In this document: one piece after another, positions 9,814-22,294 of the stretch
Layout of the letters: every line of letters begins with the position of its first letter
Numbering within the stretch: the stretch's first letter is position 1
Assembly (NCBI GenBank): GCA_002633005.1
Contig: NMRA01000183.1
Location: forward strand, 567,008-600,544
DNA: 33,537 nucleotides
From: Phoronis australis
Taxonomy: Eukaryota > Phoronida > Phoronidae
Direction: 5' to 3'
Position numbers and translations under genes: made by a program
The notes under the pieces: generated by a model
The model's input: the letters and a program-made list of their open reading frames with translations, nothing else
What the model was told of the DNA's origin: nothing
Databases searched by the model: none

Positions 9814-9956
9814 ACCATGGGTGGCACAGCACTGAAAAAGTGAGGGATATAGCCCCCAGCCCCCGTATGGTGCACCGCCCATAGACCATGGGCTGCGCAG
9901 CACTGAAAAGTGTGGGGGGCTATTGCTCCAAGACCCCTATGGTGCACCGTCCATGT
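9814..9956. repeat. 71-bp tandem repeat, two copies
   Basis: The units start ACCATGGG at 9814 and 9885. Shared blocks are GCACAGCACTGAAAA or GCGCAGCACTGAAAA, a run of G near AGTG, and ATGGTGCACCG.CCAT at the end. Identity is moderate, about three quarters by eye. Each unit contains NcoI-like CCATGG palindromes and a GTGCAC palindrome. The frames at 9642-9947 (minus) and 9888-10181 (plus) cross it and are not considered genes. Confidence 0.75.
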
Positions 9957-11365
9957 TCATGCAGTGGCTGTATAAATTATAGGGCCATCTGTTTAACCGC
10001 TCATGATCAAAGCTCGCTTCAAGAGCACATGCATATTTCACCAGTTCTTTACTTCCCATCTCGCTTCCTTTTATTTCATGTCAAAGACGAAAAAGACGTT
10101 GAGGAATTAGGTGTTTGTTTTAAGAACATGTCAAGTTTTAAGCGTGCATGCTTAGTCATAATATTTGCAATGGGCTGCTGAGAGGCTGCATCGGATTTGA
10201 CTGACAATGCTTTTGGTTAAAACACGCCCATTATGCATGATAGACTGACTTCCTTACTGGATCTTACAAGCATGAAAACAAAAGACAAGTGCAAAGTGTT
10301 TGGGTTAAGGTTTGTACCAATGCTGTGCATTAACTGATTAATTTGATCGAGCGTTGTAGTTATCCAATCAAACCTAATTTCATTGCTTCATTTTCACTTT
10401 GTCATTCTTGTTCAACACTGTAGTGTTGCTCTTGGGTTAGGTTTCTAGACAACCAGCGATTTTTCGGCAAAATTAGTCAGCAAACCCGACATTTGCACCG
10501 GTCATTCAATTTAAACGCACCGCGTCTGTCGGGCCCTGGCTGAACAATGGGAATAGTTTGGCCTTGGAAATCTTTTCTGCTCGACAACCTATCAAACTAC
10601 ATAACGGGTTTTTCAATAGGACACCATTTTGAGTGCAATTATTAGGCCCTTACAGCTGTGCCGGTTTACGTGGCAGTAAAAAACTACTCGTAATTGAGTA
10701 GCCAAGTGCGCTCGTCTGTATGTGTCTGCGTGTAAATATTATTACTGTTTTGAGTTGTTTCTATAATAAGAATGCGTTTGCGCAATGTTTACCTGTTACC
10801 CACGTGCCTTTTTGCCACTTCGATTTCTGAGCAGTGGGCCCAATATTATCTATTGCATATACCCGTGAAATAAAGTTTTAAGAAATGAAAGTACCCTGTG
10901 TTGCTGGCACATCATAAACCTTTGTAATTTCTCACGCGACATAGCCATATTTTTCCGTTCAACGAAAAAACAGGACGTTTCATGTTTTTTGCAACACTGG
11001 GTGTTACATGTACGTCTGCCGCTCGACAAAAAACGATGCCGGAGTTTTTTGCAAGTTTTTGCGTTTTGGCTTTGGCGCAGATGTCTCGCTTTTTATCTGA
11101 ACGTCCCGCTGTTCAATCCAGTTATGCCGTTTTATTTCATTCTTGATTTTCGACCGTGACGAATATGCAAAAGCTGTTCTAAATAACATTCAATGATTCT
11201 CTTTGTTGTGAATATTGTTATTTTCCAGATTCCACTCTCTTTAGTGACACAACTATCGCAAAATGTGTTCCAGTGTATCTTACTTACGGTAACATACACT
11301 ACATGTATCAGGGTCACTAATTTTTACTGAGAATAGTTCTATGGAAAGTCCTACACACGTAATGT
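9957..11365. other. No gene seen
   Basis: AT-rich sequence with only short frames (for example 9888-10181 plus and 11004-11189 and 11132-11317 minus). None has recognisable motifs. No tandem or inverted structure stood out. Confidence 0.55.
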
Positions 11366-12487
11366 GATGAGCTATCCACGGAACATTTCAAAGCTATACA
11401 GTACATCATAAGAGTGTCTCGGTATAAAAACCAACAGGTAGAGTCTATAACCAAAATCACAGATTTTTTAAACTTAGCGCATGAGTTTGGTTTGTTGAGA
11501 TGTAGAAAAATTTCACTTTTTAAAAATTTCCATCCATTATTTCTCTTTCCAAGACCTGTACCTCCATTTTGCAAATAAATTGGGCACCGAAGTAGACATA
11601 TTTGAGTGCGTCATTTGCATGTATAGCTAGGTGACAACAGATGTGTGATATGCTTTTAAAGGATTATGATTGAACAATTTAATGGCATAACTTTCAAAAT
11701 TCAGTTTAAAATTAGTATGCTTCGATTCCGTGTGGCAAAAACGCCTATTTTGCAGGTTTTCACTGATTAGAAGCCATTTTCGTCCAAATTTGGCACTCTA
11801 CAGCAGCTATATTGCATCTTTTCAAAAACTGACGTTTTTATAATTTGTTTAGACATTCCTAACCTCTTTATAATCTGAAATAAAAAATCTTGCCTCTCCC
11901 GTAGTTTTTGCTTATGAAGCATTACACGAACTGCACTCCGTCCTATTTGCCTGTTGTCAGTTGCCTCAACCATCAGTAGGGGGCCTATTGAAACGTGTAA
12001 TTAACTTGCAAAAACGACGCAAAACGCTTGTATTTTAGAAAAATTCTGCACATAAATTGTGACTACATGTAGCATGCGTGCTTCATCTAAATGATAGGTA
12101 GCGTCGCGGTTCGTTTACATGTCGACAGTGGACGTGACTACCAGCCGAATCTGCCTTACTCGTGTTTTTGTCTTCGTTGCGAGAGTCACTGACATAGGAA
12201 GGGGGGCACCTAAAGGGTTATGGCCCTTTGTTCAGTACAAAAAAATTTCAACTCGATCAAAACTCATTGCAATTTTGCGTCCCTAATGTCCCCGGCAGGT
12301 TGCTACGAAGTTTTATCGGAATGAAAAGACATACATTCAAGGTCAAGAGAAAATAATTCATGACAGACAATTTTATTAATGACTCAGTTAATTACAGACA
12401 TTAGGTAAACACAGTTCAACACAACGGTCTGCCGGGACTCCCTAGCAGACATACCGAGTGACTGACTCTGTGCCGTAGTCAAGGGGG
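11366..12487 (+). repeat. Duplicated block 2, copy A
   Basis: The block starts GATGAGCTATCCACGG and runs to GTAGTCAAGGGGG; it is repeated at 12709-13900. Copy A is 1122 bases and lacks a ~64-base segment that copy B carries after 13387. Other differences are scattered single-base changes and one- or two-base indels. A 68-codon minus-strand frame (11767-11973) is cut short by a stop in copy B, so it is probably not coding. Confidence 0.92.
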
Positions 12488-12707
12488 TGTCAGATGCTGC
12501 CGGGCGCCTGCCGAAGGGGGTGCTAAACAGGTGTTGTCCAAGGGGGGGGGGGGGGCACAAGGCATCTATTAACTGATTAACTGTTTGAGCTCAATACGCA
12601 GTGGCACCTTGCTGTATTTTGAAAATAGTCTTCACAGCTAGCTGGCTAGATAGGAAGGCTCTAGCTTCGAAAATTTTTTTACTGCGAAAGTGACAACAAT
12701 TTCAGAA
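12488..12707. other. Unique tail of the left contig with a 14-base G run
   Basis: The sequence continues past the duplicated block. It contains a run of 14 G at 12542-12555 and several shorter G runs (GGGGGTG at 12483 and 12516). It ends at the N at 12708. Homopolymer runs of this kind are a common reason for contigs to break. Confidence 0.7.
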
Positions 12708-12708
12708 N
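12708..12708. other. Single N: contig join
   Basis: The N lies directly before the start of the second copy of duplicated block 2. Confidence 0.8.
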
Positions 12709-13900
12709 GATGAGCTAGCCACGGTACATTTCAAAGTTATACAGCACTTCATAAGAGTGACTCCGTATAAAAACCAACAGGTAGAGTCTATAACCAAAAT
12801 CACAGATTTTTTAAACTTAGCGCATGAGTTTGGTTTGTTGAGATGTAGAAAAATTTCACTTTTTAAAAATTTTCATCCATTATTTCTCTTTCCAAGACCT
12901 GTACCTCCATTTTGCAAATAAATTGGGCACCGAAGTAGACATGTTTGAATGCCGCGTTATTAGCATGTATAGCTAGGTGATAACAGATGTGTCATATGCT
13001 TTTAAAGGATTATGATTGAACAATTTAATGGCATAACTTTCAAAATTCATTTTAAAATTAGTATGCTTTGATTTCGTGTGGCAAAAACGCCTATTTTGCA
13101 GGTGTTCATTGATTAGAAGCCATTTTCGGCCAAATTTGGCACTCTACAGCAGCCATATTACATCTTTTCAAAAACTGACGTTTTTATAATTTGTTCAGTC
13201 ATTCCTAACCTCTTTATAATCTGAAATAAAAAATCTTGCCTCTCCCGTAGTTTTTGCTTGTGAAGCATTACACGAACTGCACTCTGTCCTATTTGCCTGT
13301 TGTCAGTTGCCTCAACCATCAATAGGGGGCCTATTGAAACGTGTAATTAACTTGCAAAAACGACGCAAAACGCTTGTATTTTAGAAAAAACCAGACAGCA
13401 CTACTAATAACCATTCTCTCAATACCCCACTGGTGTTTATTGCTTATTACAAAAAATTCTGCACATAAATTGTGACTACATGTAGCATGCGTGCTTCATC
13501 TAAATGATAGGTAGCGTCGCGGTTCGTTTACATGTGGACAGTGGACGTGACTACCAGCCGAATCTGCCTTACTTGTGTTTTTTGTCTTCGTTGCGAGAGT
13601 CACTGACATAGGAAGGGGGGCACCTAAAGGGTTATGGCCCTTTGTTCAGTACAAAAAATTTTCAACTCGATCAAAACTCATTGCAATTTTGCGTCCCTAA
13701 TGTCCCCGGCAGGTTGCTACGAAGTTTTATAGAATGAAAAGACATACATTCAAGGTCAAGAGAAAATAATTCATGACAGACAATTTTATTAATGACTCAG
13801 TTAATTACAGACATTAGGTAAACACAGTTCAACACAACGGTCTGCCGGGATTCCATAGCAGACATACCGAGTGACTGACTCTGTGCCGTAGTCAAGGGGG
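12709..13900 (+). repeat. Duplicated block 2, copy B (a 1192-base contig between two Ns)
   Basis: This whole interval, from the N at 12708 to the N at 13901, aligns to 11366-12487 in direct orientation. It has no unique sequence of its own at either end. That fits a short alternative-haplotype contig placed into a scaffold gap. It carries one insertion of about 64 bases relative to copy A. Confidence 0.92.
13388..13451. other. ~64-base insertion present only in copy B
   Basis: In copy A TATTTTAGAAAAATTCTGCAC is continuous at 12031-12051. In copy B the A run is interrupted by a segment starting AACCAGACAGCACTACTAAT and ending TTATTGCTTATTAC, followed again by AAAAAATTCTGC. The breakpoints lie within the A runs, so exact ends are ambiguous by a few bases. 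No clear terminal repeats. It could be an insertion in one allele or a deletion in the other. Confidence 0.8.
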
Positions 13901-13901
13901 N
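13901..13901. other. Single N: contig join
   Basis: The N closes copy B of duplicated block 2. The sequence after it does not match the continuation of copy A after 12487, so a further contig begins here. Confidence 0.8.
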
Positions 13902-15300
13902 TGATGTGTGCTGTACGTAAAGCTAGCTACCGGCGGAGATGGGGGAGGGGGTGCGCCACAAGTGAGAGTGTCGACGGGGAGCAAGGACTGAGGCGCGCTG
14001 CTCTTGGCGATACCCTACTGGACTGTCATTTCAACCCAACTACAAACTACGATAAAATAAATGATACATGTATACGGCGAGCACTAGCAAAGCAAAGTTG
14101 GCTCATTTAACTCTAACTGTGACACTTGATCTTGTGGCTCTTGAAGTCGAAGGACGGTTGCAGGTGGTACCAATTCTGAGCCTGTCCAAACTGACCCAAT
14201 ATCCACCGTGAAATGTTTAAGTCAATACCTCGTTCAGATTTTCTTCTGGAAGGTCTTGTGTGTTCAGGGTACAGACACTTTCTGGTTCGGTGAAAACCGG
14301 GACCAAATTCTCTTCGGTGAACATCGAATATGATTTGACTCCACGACTGGTCCTACTCAGTCACAAGTTTTTCTATCCTGGTTAGTACGAGCCCATATAC
14401 CCTGCCACTGGCCTTGATATGTGCGGTACACAACAACATCTCAGATGTTCTGAAGTGTGCATGACTGACTAAAGCCACGAAGCCTTGTGTTCGCACTTGC
14501 ATAATAAAAACTCTCTAAACGAACAGAAACGGCCTTCGTTCTTCATTTAGTCTTTAAAATCACGATAGCCTCAAAACCAGTCTTTACAAATAATAATTCT
14601 TAAAAATTCAAACTTCAAATGGTTTTGTTTCCATTCGACTTACAATTGTCAAATAAATAATGGAAGAAAACACGAGGTTACACTTAGAAGTCTTTTACAT
14701 ATCATCAAACCTAATGTCAACTGACTCACTGGACAAAGGTTATCGCTCTCAGTTTTGACACTGATCGCGTAATACATCCAAAAAACAACTTGTTTCCATT
14801 TGAAAAACCTTAGATTTAACTTTTATAATAATATAAAGAAGAGTTCTTGTTCAAAATTTCGTTCAATTGGTCTGTAAACTATGTCCGTCATTTCCAAAGT
14901 CGACAGTTTTTCAAGACAATTTTCTCTAAATGTAAAGTAAAGGCAAGATATTTTTAGTCAGTCATCTAGATTTACTCTTTAGATGTTTGTTCAAAGTCAC
15001 GTACAGCTGCAATGCGAAACATGGGAGTAAGAGGGTCACAAAAACTCCCACTAAAATTAACTAGGAAAAGTGGTCTGTGGATTATCTCCACTGTCTAGCA
15101 CAAAGCCGTTGAAATTTGAGTAAATCCCAAATAAATATTTACAGTATACATTGGTTATTTCAGCCACCAAAGTACAACTTTCAATCTATTTTGTAAAATA
15201 TTTATTTTTGTTTCTGAAAACATACAATTTTGGAGACGGCTAATATGACCAATTGTGGTCTAGTGCTCCAGCGGCGAAATTAGGGGTCATTAAGTGCATA
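13902..15300. other. No gene seen
   Basis: Mostly AT-rich. One short frame (13904-14110 plus) starts right at the contig join and has no recognisable motif. I found no exon with family similarity and no clear repeat. Confidence 0.55.
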
Positions 15301-15388
15301 AAATGTGCCATTTAGATTTTTGTTAGGATACCTACCCATGTACAAAATGTGACATTTAGATTTTTGTTAAGATACCTATCACTATACA
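15301..15388. repeat. 44-bp tandem repeat, two copies
   Basis: The units start AAATGTGCCATTTAGATTTT at 15301 and AAATGTGACATTTAGATTTT at 15345. Both continue TGTTA.GATACCTA.C. Only a handful of substitutions separate them. Confidence 0.85.
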
Positions 15389-15637
15389 AAAAATGAAGCT
15401 GTTTGGAATTTTGACCTATAGACTGATTTTTGAAAATCTACTATTTTTTATATGTATTGCCTCATAAATGGTTGCCCATTTATATAGCCTGCCTTTTAAT
15501 TAGTTGCCCATTTTTTCTATTCGAGAACAAAATTTCGGATAGATAGTTATAGTAAGCAGTTAATTACAGTTTTTAAATGTCACTGCATCTTCAAATTTTA
15601 CTGAAGAATGTAATTGCAGCAAACGACACCGAAAGCC

Positions 15638-15689
15638 CAATTAATTATAATATATAAGGTGTACAATTAATTATAATATATAAGGTGTA
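15638..15689. repeat. 26-bp perfect tandem duplication
   Basis: The unit CAATTAATTATAATATATAA plus GGTGTA occurs at 15638-15663 and 15664-15689 without a mismatch. The lack of divergence suggests a recent replication-slippage event. Confidence 0.9.
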
Positions 15690-16832
15690 CAGTTTCCGAT
15701 AAATGCCTGACTAAATTCTCGACAGCAACTATGAGTGATCCATACCATAAAATCTTTGTCTTTATAGGATAGAAATGTTTATTTGAATCATTGAAATTAT
15801 TTCCCTACTGATTCAACTGGTCGTTTACGTCACAGGTTCATTTCCTTTATAAGTTACTCTTACACCCTATTATTTTGCGCATTTTGTTAACACTCTTTGT
15901 CTTGAGAATTAAAAGCAAGTTTTTTACAAACCTGTAAGCTATGCGAAATAATAATTACTAATCAATTAAATCTTTTGTTTCTGGTATAACCATCAAAAGC
16001 TGATCAAGAGCTTTCTAATGATATGATTCTTATGCAGATAGTCCATGCGCGCAACCATCCAAACATGGAGGACTCGAATTTCTGAGAATGTGGACCTTTT
16101 ACTAAGATTAACGGGGTCCTTTCAGAGCTATGAATTGTGCAATCACCGAATGCAATTCCTGTCTTTTTAGTGAACATTTGTCTCGTGGCCTACTTTTTCC
16201 GGAGTTTTTGTTTCTCTGAGGCGGACCTTTTTACCCACTTCGCCAAATAGGGGACTTGTTCGAGCCCTCTTTCCTCGGTGCACACATGAACTCGGTTGAA
16301 AAACAGGGTAGTTGCGAAAACTTTAGTGACAGTAAGTTCCATAGCGAATACTAACTGCAGCATGAACGAATACAAAATAAATTTCAAGCATGCGCGGCGC
16401 AACCTCAGCAGGGCGAAGTCTCTAAAAAGCAAAACGTCGCGAGATTACGCGAAATATTGACGTGTATTTCAAATAAGAGCAAGTGATTTTGACTAGGTTA
16501 TCTAGCCGCGAGATAGATATTGAACTCCAACTAGGACTAGAGTTCTATGGTCTAAACGACTGCGTATGACTGGATTTTAGTCACCGCAAAGCCTACTGGG
16601 ATTGGTGAAGTATAATAAACATGGCCGATTAACTTGAATACTGTACGGTCAACACACATGTGAGCTCATTACTATTACCATACTACAAAGTTTCCACAAA
16701 GCGAAGCAAAGCGAATTACGCTGACCTATTAGATGCTCGAGCAGTGTCGCACGAGCAACACGTGATTAGCTATCGCTGGCCAAAAGGGTGAAAGGTACGA
16801 ACACAAATTACGTGTGCAATTTAATTCTTTGT
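15690..16832. other. No gene seen
   Basis: A minus-strand frame of 80 codons (16190-16432) is rich in Lys, Arg and Phe, and no family was recognised. No splice or polyadenylation context supports it. Otherwise AT-rich, featureless sequence. Confidence 0.5.
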
Positions 16833-16922
16833 AGAGGCGTAATGCAATTACTTTACACCACAGATGATTATTTACACCATTAAAAGTTACTTAATGCCAA
16901 CAACTAATTACTTTACGCCTCT
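16833..16922. repeat. Inverted repeat with AGAGGCGTAA / TTACGCCTCT arms
   Basis: AGAGGCGTAA at 16833-16842 is complementary to TTACGCCTCT at 16913-16922, and a second TTAACGCCTCT follows at about 16932. The interior has TTACTTTAC or TTATTTACAC copies. The pattern looks like a short palindromic transposon remnant, but I found no target duplication. Confidence 0.5.
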
Positions 16923-16967
16923 AAACAATTCCTTAACGCCTCTAAAAAGACTAAACTTACGCACGTG

Positions 16968-18012
16968 CAAAGGCGGATTTAGGGGGGGGGGGCAGCCCAA
17001 CCCCCTTGGCTGCCGCAAAAAATAAAACAGTAAGAGCGTACGGAAATGTTGAGTTCATTAATTAACCCCGGTAATTAAAATTATACGGATGAAAAAAGAT
17101 TTAAATGTGTGCAGTTTTAGTGTTGGGNNNNNNNNNNNNNNNNNNNNNNNNNNNNNNNNNNNNNNNNNNNNNNNNNNNNNNNNNNNNNNNNNNNNNNNNN
17201 NNNNNNNNNNNNNNNNNNNNNNNNNNNNNNNNNNNNNNNNNNNNNNNNNNNNNNNNNNNNNNNNNNNNNNNNNNNNNNNNNNNNNNNNNNNNNNNNNNNN
17301 NNNNNNNNNNNNNNNNNNNNNNNNNNNNNNNNNNNNNNNNNNNNNNNNNNNNNNNNNNNNNNNNNNNNNNNNNNNNNNNNNNNNNNNNNNNNNNNNNNNN
17401 NNNNNNNNNNNNNNNNNNNNNNNNNNNNNNNNNNNNNNNNNNNNNNNNNNNNNNNNNNNNNNNNNNNNNNNNNNNNNNNNNNNNNNNNNNNNNNNNNNNN
17501 NNNNNNNNNNNNNNNNNNNNNNNNNNNNNNNNNNNNNNNNNNNNNNNNNNNNNNNNNNNNNNNNNNNNNNNNNNNNNNNNNNNNNNNNNNNNNNNNNNNN
17601 NNNNNNNNNNNNNNNNNNNNNNNNNNNNNNNNNNNNNNNNNNNNNNNNNNNNNNNNNNNNNNNNNNNNNNNNNNNNNNNNNNNNNNNNNNNNNNNNNNNN
17701 NNNNNNNNNNNNNNNNNNNNNNNNNNNNNNNNNNNNNNNNNNNNNNNNNNNNNNNNNNNNNNNNNNNNNNNNNNNNNNNNNNNNNNNNNNNNNNNNNNNN
17801 NNNNNNNNNNNNNNNNNNNNNNNNNNNNNNNNNNNNNNNNNNNNNNNNNNNNNNNNNNNNNNNNNNNNNNNNNNNNNNNNNNNNNNNNNNNNNNNNNNNN
17901 NNNNNNNNNNNNNNNNNNNNNNNTGCGCATCTACAATCGTGGTTCAGTTTGCGTAAGCTTACAGCCGGACAAAATGTTGGGCACCCCTTGTGATATCCTA
18001 GATCCGCCACTG
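16968..18012. mobile_element. Terminal-inverted-repeat element interrupted by the assembly gap
   Basis: The left end CAAAGGCGGATTTAGG (16968) and the right end CCTAGATCCGCCACTG (to 18012) are inverted copies with 13 of 16 positions matching. Ends of the form CAG.GGCGGAT.TAGG followed by a G run are common on non-autonomous hAT-like elements in animals (established pattern; the superfamily here is inference). Next to the left end is a 12-G run and a GGCAGCC / GGCTGCC stem at 16991. A convincing target duplication was not found, and most of the interior is unsequenced. Confidence 0.5.
17128..17923. other. Assembly gap of 796 Ns
   Basis: A continuous run of N. The long open frames that cross it in both directions are artefacts of undefined codons. 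Its length may be an insert-size estimate. Confidence 0.99.
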
Positions 18013-21000
18013 GACGTGAATTATGTGCGTAACGTTCGCCCATTTGGACAACGAAAATCCGCCGACGCCACTTCCTTGCCCAATTGTTCCCTTACTGAGA
18101 ACTGAGACCAGTCAAAATATTAAACGCAGTCATTAGTAGGTGGTCCTTTGATATCATCTGTCGTTTGGAAACATGTCGGCGATTAGCTGTCGTTTTGTTT
18201 ATATGATGACAAGAGTAATGAAACTTGGTAGGAATGTATTATTGAGACCCTATTCTACACACAGTCGCAAAACCTGCTGTGATTTACTTTACTAGAAAAT
18301 AGACTGCCCGTATGCACGCATAGTAATTACAAATTAAGGTTTGTTTAAATGTCAAGGCGCAACTTAAGAACAACAGGCATGCTGGGCCAAAGTACCATAG
18401 TGCGGTCGTTTATACGAACTGTACAACGACAGGGCCCGTCACCGTCATCTACATCTACCCAATTTTATCCTCGAAACTCCCGCACAAAATTAAACATTCC
18501 CGTGGAATCTTGCAACACAACTTGTCAATGCTTTTTCGAGGCAAGTCTCATACATAAATTTTGGTGTTTATATGCCCAGGTGTTGCCGGTGCCATGAGCA
18601 TCTATTTTTCATAACAAACTCCATTAACATAGATGACCTGTGTAACAGTAGCCGACATGTATTTGTACGAGAATAACGAAAACATGTGAAACATTTCGTT
18701 GAGCATGCGTGATTGGTAATTACAGATTAAATCGATAACGACGATAAACCTGATCCGAACACGTGATTATCTTCTATGATGAGATTTTTTGCGTGAGGTG
18801 TATTCATGTACACGCGACCTCAATCTATCGCATAGCCTAGCAACGCTTTAATAAAATCCATCGTCCGCACAATTTGATTTGGCCTAGATTTGCATACATG
18901 CATGAAATGGCTTGGCTATGACTAGTGTAGTTTCTGTTCCATTTTTCAGTTTTAGAAAGCAAGTGACACCACTCATTGTACTCTCATCTTGATGATTGAT
19001 TGAAAAATTCAATGCAATATAACGTGGCATGCATGGCAATGAAATTGTAACCCTTGTCCCAGAAACCCATTCCATATTAATGAATCAATCATTGAAGTAA
19101 TTATTATTTGGTATTTTTGTATACTTTCTTGGAAAAAAAAACAAGTAATGTTGAAGCATAATTTCTTTGTAAATCTCTCTTAGTTCCCATTTCAATAGCA
19201 AAGCGATTTTTTCCGTAAGTCTGCGGTGTATAACACCATCCAATCTTTACTTTCTCTAGCATTAATTTCTGCAGACGTTATTATATTTATGAAGCTTATC
19301 CGTTGATATTATCACAAAAGCGGAATGCTCATGCTCGCGCAAATCCTCTGAGCACGTCATGTCTTCCGTTTGTATCCCAAGATCCCTCAGTGCGTGCTCG
19401 AAAACTGACGATAACAAGAGGAAGCGCCATTATGCTAATGACTCTGACGTCACACTGATACTCTGAAGGGCTAACAAGATTAAAATGTCGCTTGCTACAT
19501 TCATGGAAGTACAGTCGGACTCTATTATAGAAAAATCTATAAAGACATCTCGTAATTTGATGTGGGCACAGATGTGAAGTGCTATTATCATGATTGCCAA
19601 CTGCAAAATTTAATTGCTGTTGAGTAAGTGACCAGCTTTCAGCGGCCTTCCCTGACTGCAATATGTGACCTAGATCAGCTCAATCGTGTGTGTGTGTGTG
19701 TGAACTGAGCTGCGGTGATGAGTCGCGCGTTTTGTCTTCTCGTAGCTGCGGTCTCAGCATTCCGTGTACTTGTGTTAAACGACTGATACAGGGAGTAATT
19801 ATTATTAGTCACACTTCAGCCTCGTCTGCTTGCGTAAACCGGTTAAATCACGGATTATCACTGGAAGATGTTTTTTCCATCTGTCGTGTAACCGAACCAG
19901 ATTCGAACGCGTCCCTTGTTGATGAACGGCGGATTAAGTGATCAGTTTTCATTAAACCTGATACTCACTGCAGTGTTCACATATGAATGATGGCGATGTT
20001 GGAACAGGTGAGAAAGTATATGTTTTTATTTTTAACAAGCTCCTCATAACGGCTGCGATAGTACCGTCCTTTCGGGTGAAAGTTCTAAGGCAAGCAACGA
20101 GTGAGTAGGTCTCTTCCATGTCGATGACCATGCTTTGCATATTTTGCCTGGTAGAAAATGTGCTGTTCAACTGTTGTGCCTTGTAGTCATTACGTGCTGT
20201 AAAGCTTTATGAATTCCCCGGAGTTTCTAATTACGGTGTTGAAGCATAATCCACTACTGTGTTGGAAGAACCACACCAAATAGCCTGGGACTGGTAAAAT
20301 TGTTAATGCATCATTACAAATGTACATGTCGACGGTGCCTGCCGGCATAGTCTATGTTAATAGCTGTCGGTACAAACCATCAAACGTGTTTTAAATGGTG
20401 CGTACGTGTGCCCTGGGGTCACGGACCAGTTTTTGGTATCTATTTTTGTTTACGCTGAAAATTTTGGAAAGTAGGACGTCCCGAACCATTATTAATAAAC
20501 TAAAAGGCTCACTCCTGGTACAGCGTACTTGTAAAGCCAAGGTGTCACTTTGGGCTGGACAGCGTTGTTTTGTTGTTTTTTATACATATGCTGATTACAG
20601 AGCCGCAATGCCAGTATCACGTTGCAATACCCCTACACGTTGTAGCAGCGCCTTGTGTCTAAATTAGTATACAGGTCATTAGCTCGACTCATCGCGTCGC
20701 AATCCATTTAAGTGCATGTTTCGCTGAATATTAACACACACGCAATTGTCCTGTCGAGAAGTGCTAGACATGACCAACTCTCATGTGCTCCAATTGAGAC
20801 CACACAGAGGTTAACAGAGGGATCTCTTAAACATCTATCAGTCGTGTCTTCGACTGGGAGAAAATTTCATCGCAGGAATTAACTCAGTTACACGTAGTCT
20901 GTACAGTAACGTGCCAGTGACTAACGCTAATGAGTGACAAAAATTATTGTAAACTGCCGACAAGTTTTAAGCTAGTACTACGTGCATGTATTGTTCAGCG

Positions 21001-21949
21001 AATTTTAGCCAAAACCAGCAAGTATTTTGAGTGTTATATCAGCATTGCTCCAATTTGTGTCCATCCGTGATGTAGCACGATTGGTGGAAAATTTGGTGGC
21101 GGGTCATGTTTTATAAAGGCTGCGAATTCCTGGACACTATCCCATTACAAGGATCGCGAGAAACGTTATTGTGAATGGTGCGCTGTGTTGGTCTTGCAAA
21201 GCGCATTCGATTCAACCGTACAGAAATGATTATTAACGAGTCACCTAGGTGATTGAATTGTTCATCAGTAAAAGTCTGTGATGTGTCACAAGCTAACCAT
21301 TTAGTCTTTGCGCCACAAAACTGCTTAAGCAACATATTCCACCTGTGTATTGATTTATTCATCAGCAAAAAACAAACCCAGCAAACTTATGTTTTTCAGA
21401 ACTCACTTTTACGCATCCCTATTCATGAGCGAGGATTCGAAGCGCTCTATGTGCGTGGGCGAAATGATCACTTGTCTGATGGCGAAACAAAAGCCAGCTG
21501 TTCCTTGTAATGTTTAAATATTGACAGTCACCTGTACATAATTTAAGCGTTAGTTATGTCCATAAAATGAATTCTTATCACTATTTCAAAATCAGGTGGC
21601 ACCTATGATTTCGGCTTGAAATGTTACAGTCAATGAATGTAAACAATGAATAAGAATGTCAATTTGAGTACAGTCAAATTAGAAGCTTACCACCAAGCGA
21701 GGAAATTAACAGTGCTTTCGATTGCTTTTTATTGTTTTTCATTTCACCAGGGCCCGGGGTCCGTGCTCTAAATCGAACAAGAAGTCATATTTTTGACGGA
21801 TCAGCTGACGCCAGAATGAATTCGCACCAAAATGATTTTGGTCAAAACCATCTGGACAGGTCAGCACAATGAAATATATTGAATCAAGTCAGTCGAGATA
21901 ACTGGACAACTTTTGGTTTTCGGTTATACGTAATGTCTGGTAATTTAAT
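18013..21949. other. No gene seen; one short GT microsatellite
   Basis: Nearly 4 kb with only short frames (for example 18349-18597 plus, 19329-19661 minus, 20395-20667 plus). None shows a domain, a conserved family motif or convincing splice sites. A (GT)n run of 17 bases lies at 19686-19702. Low-copy host exons could be missed by eye. Confidence 0.5.
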
Positions 21950-22273
21950 AGGGCCGTCTCTCACACAGCGACACGCGAATCTTGCTGTATTTAACCACAA
22001 TGCCGTGAACATCCGACAGACACAATTGCTGCCTCGTTTTCATGCCACTGGAATTTCATACGTTATTTGTTGTTGTCTCTTTACAAGGCTGGACCTCTGC
22101 CAGAAGAAAGTTTGATAAAGGACAAATACACGAAGATGCGTGAACTGAAATTCTTCGCCTTCCCAACATCAATGAGAGACACGAAATGTGCCTGATTTCC
22201 AAAACGAGGTCAATCGCTTTCTAGTCTCCGGGACAAAGGATATGTCTATCGCCGTGTAATCAGGGACGGCCCT
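21950..22273 (+). mobile_element. 324-bp inverted-repeat element, relative of 9474-9777
   Basis: The left end AGGGCCGTCTCTCACACAGC (21950) and the complement of the right end, AGGGCCGTCCCTGATTACAC, are alike, and both continue into a GCGA(C/T)A block. The interior matches the inverted copy at 9474-9777. It holds no transposase, so it is a non-autonomous DNA element. I could not find a clear target duplication. The plus-strand frame at 21879-22115 is spurious. Confidence 0.65.
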
Positions 22274-22294
22274 TGTAGCTCTATAACGTTTTCC

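Noticed and set aside
11767-11973. 68-codon minus-strand frame rich in Lys/Arg
   Set aside because: The same locus in the second copy of the block (about 13110-13316) has amino-acid changes and a premature stop, so the frame is not maintained.
17058-18105. Four long open frames on both strands
   Set aside because: They consist almost entirely of undefined codons across the 796-base gap; the few real residues at their ends are unrelated to any family I know.
18349-18597. 82-codon plus-strand frame with a Ser/Thr/Arg-rich, protein-like look
   Set aside because: No family resemblance, no splice or polyadenylation context, and comparable frames are expected by chance in 33 kb.
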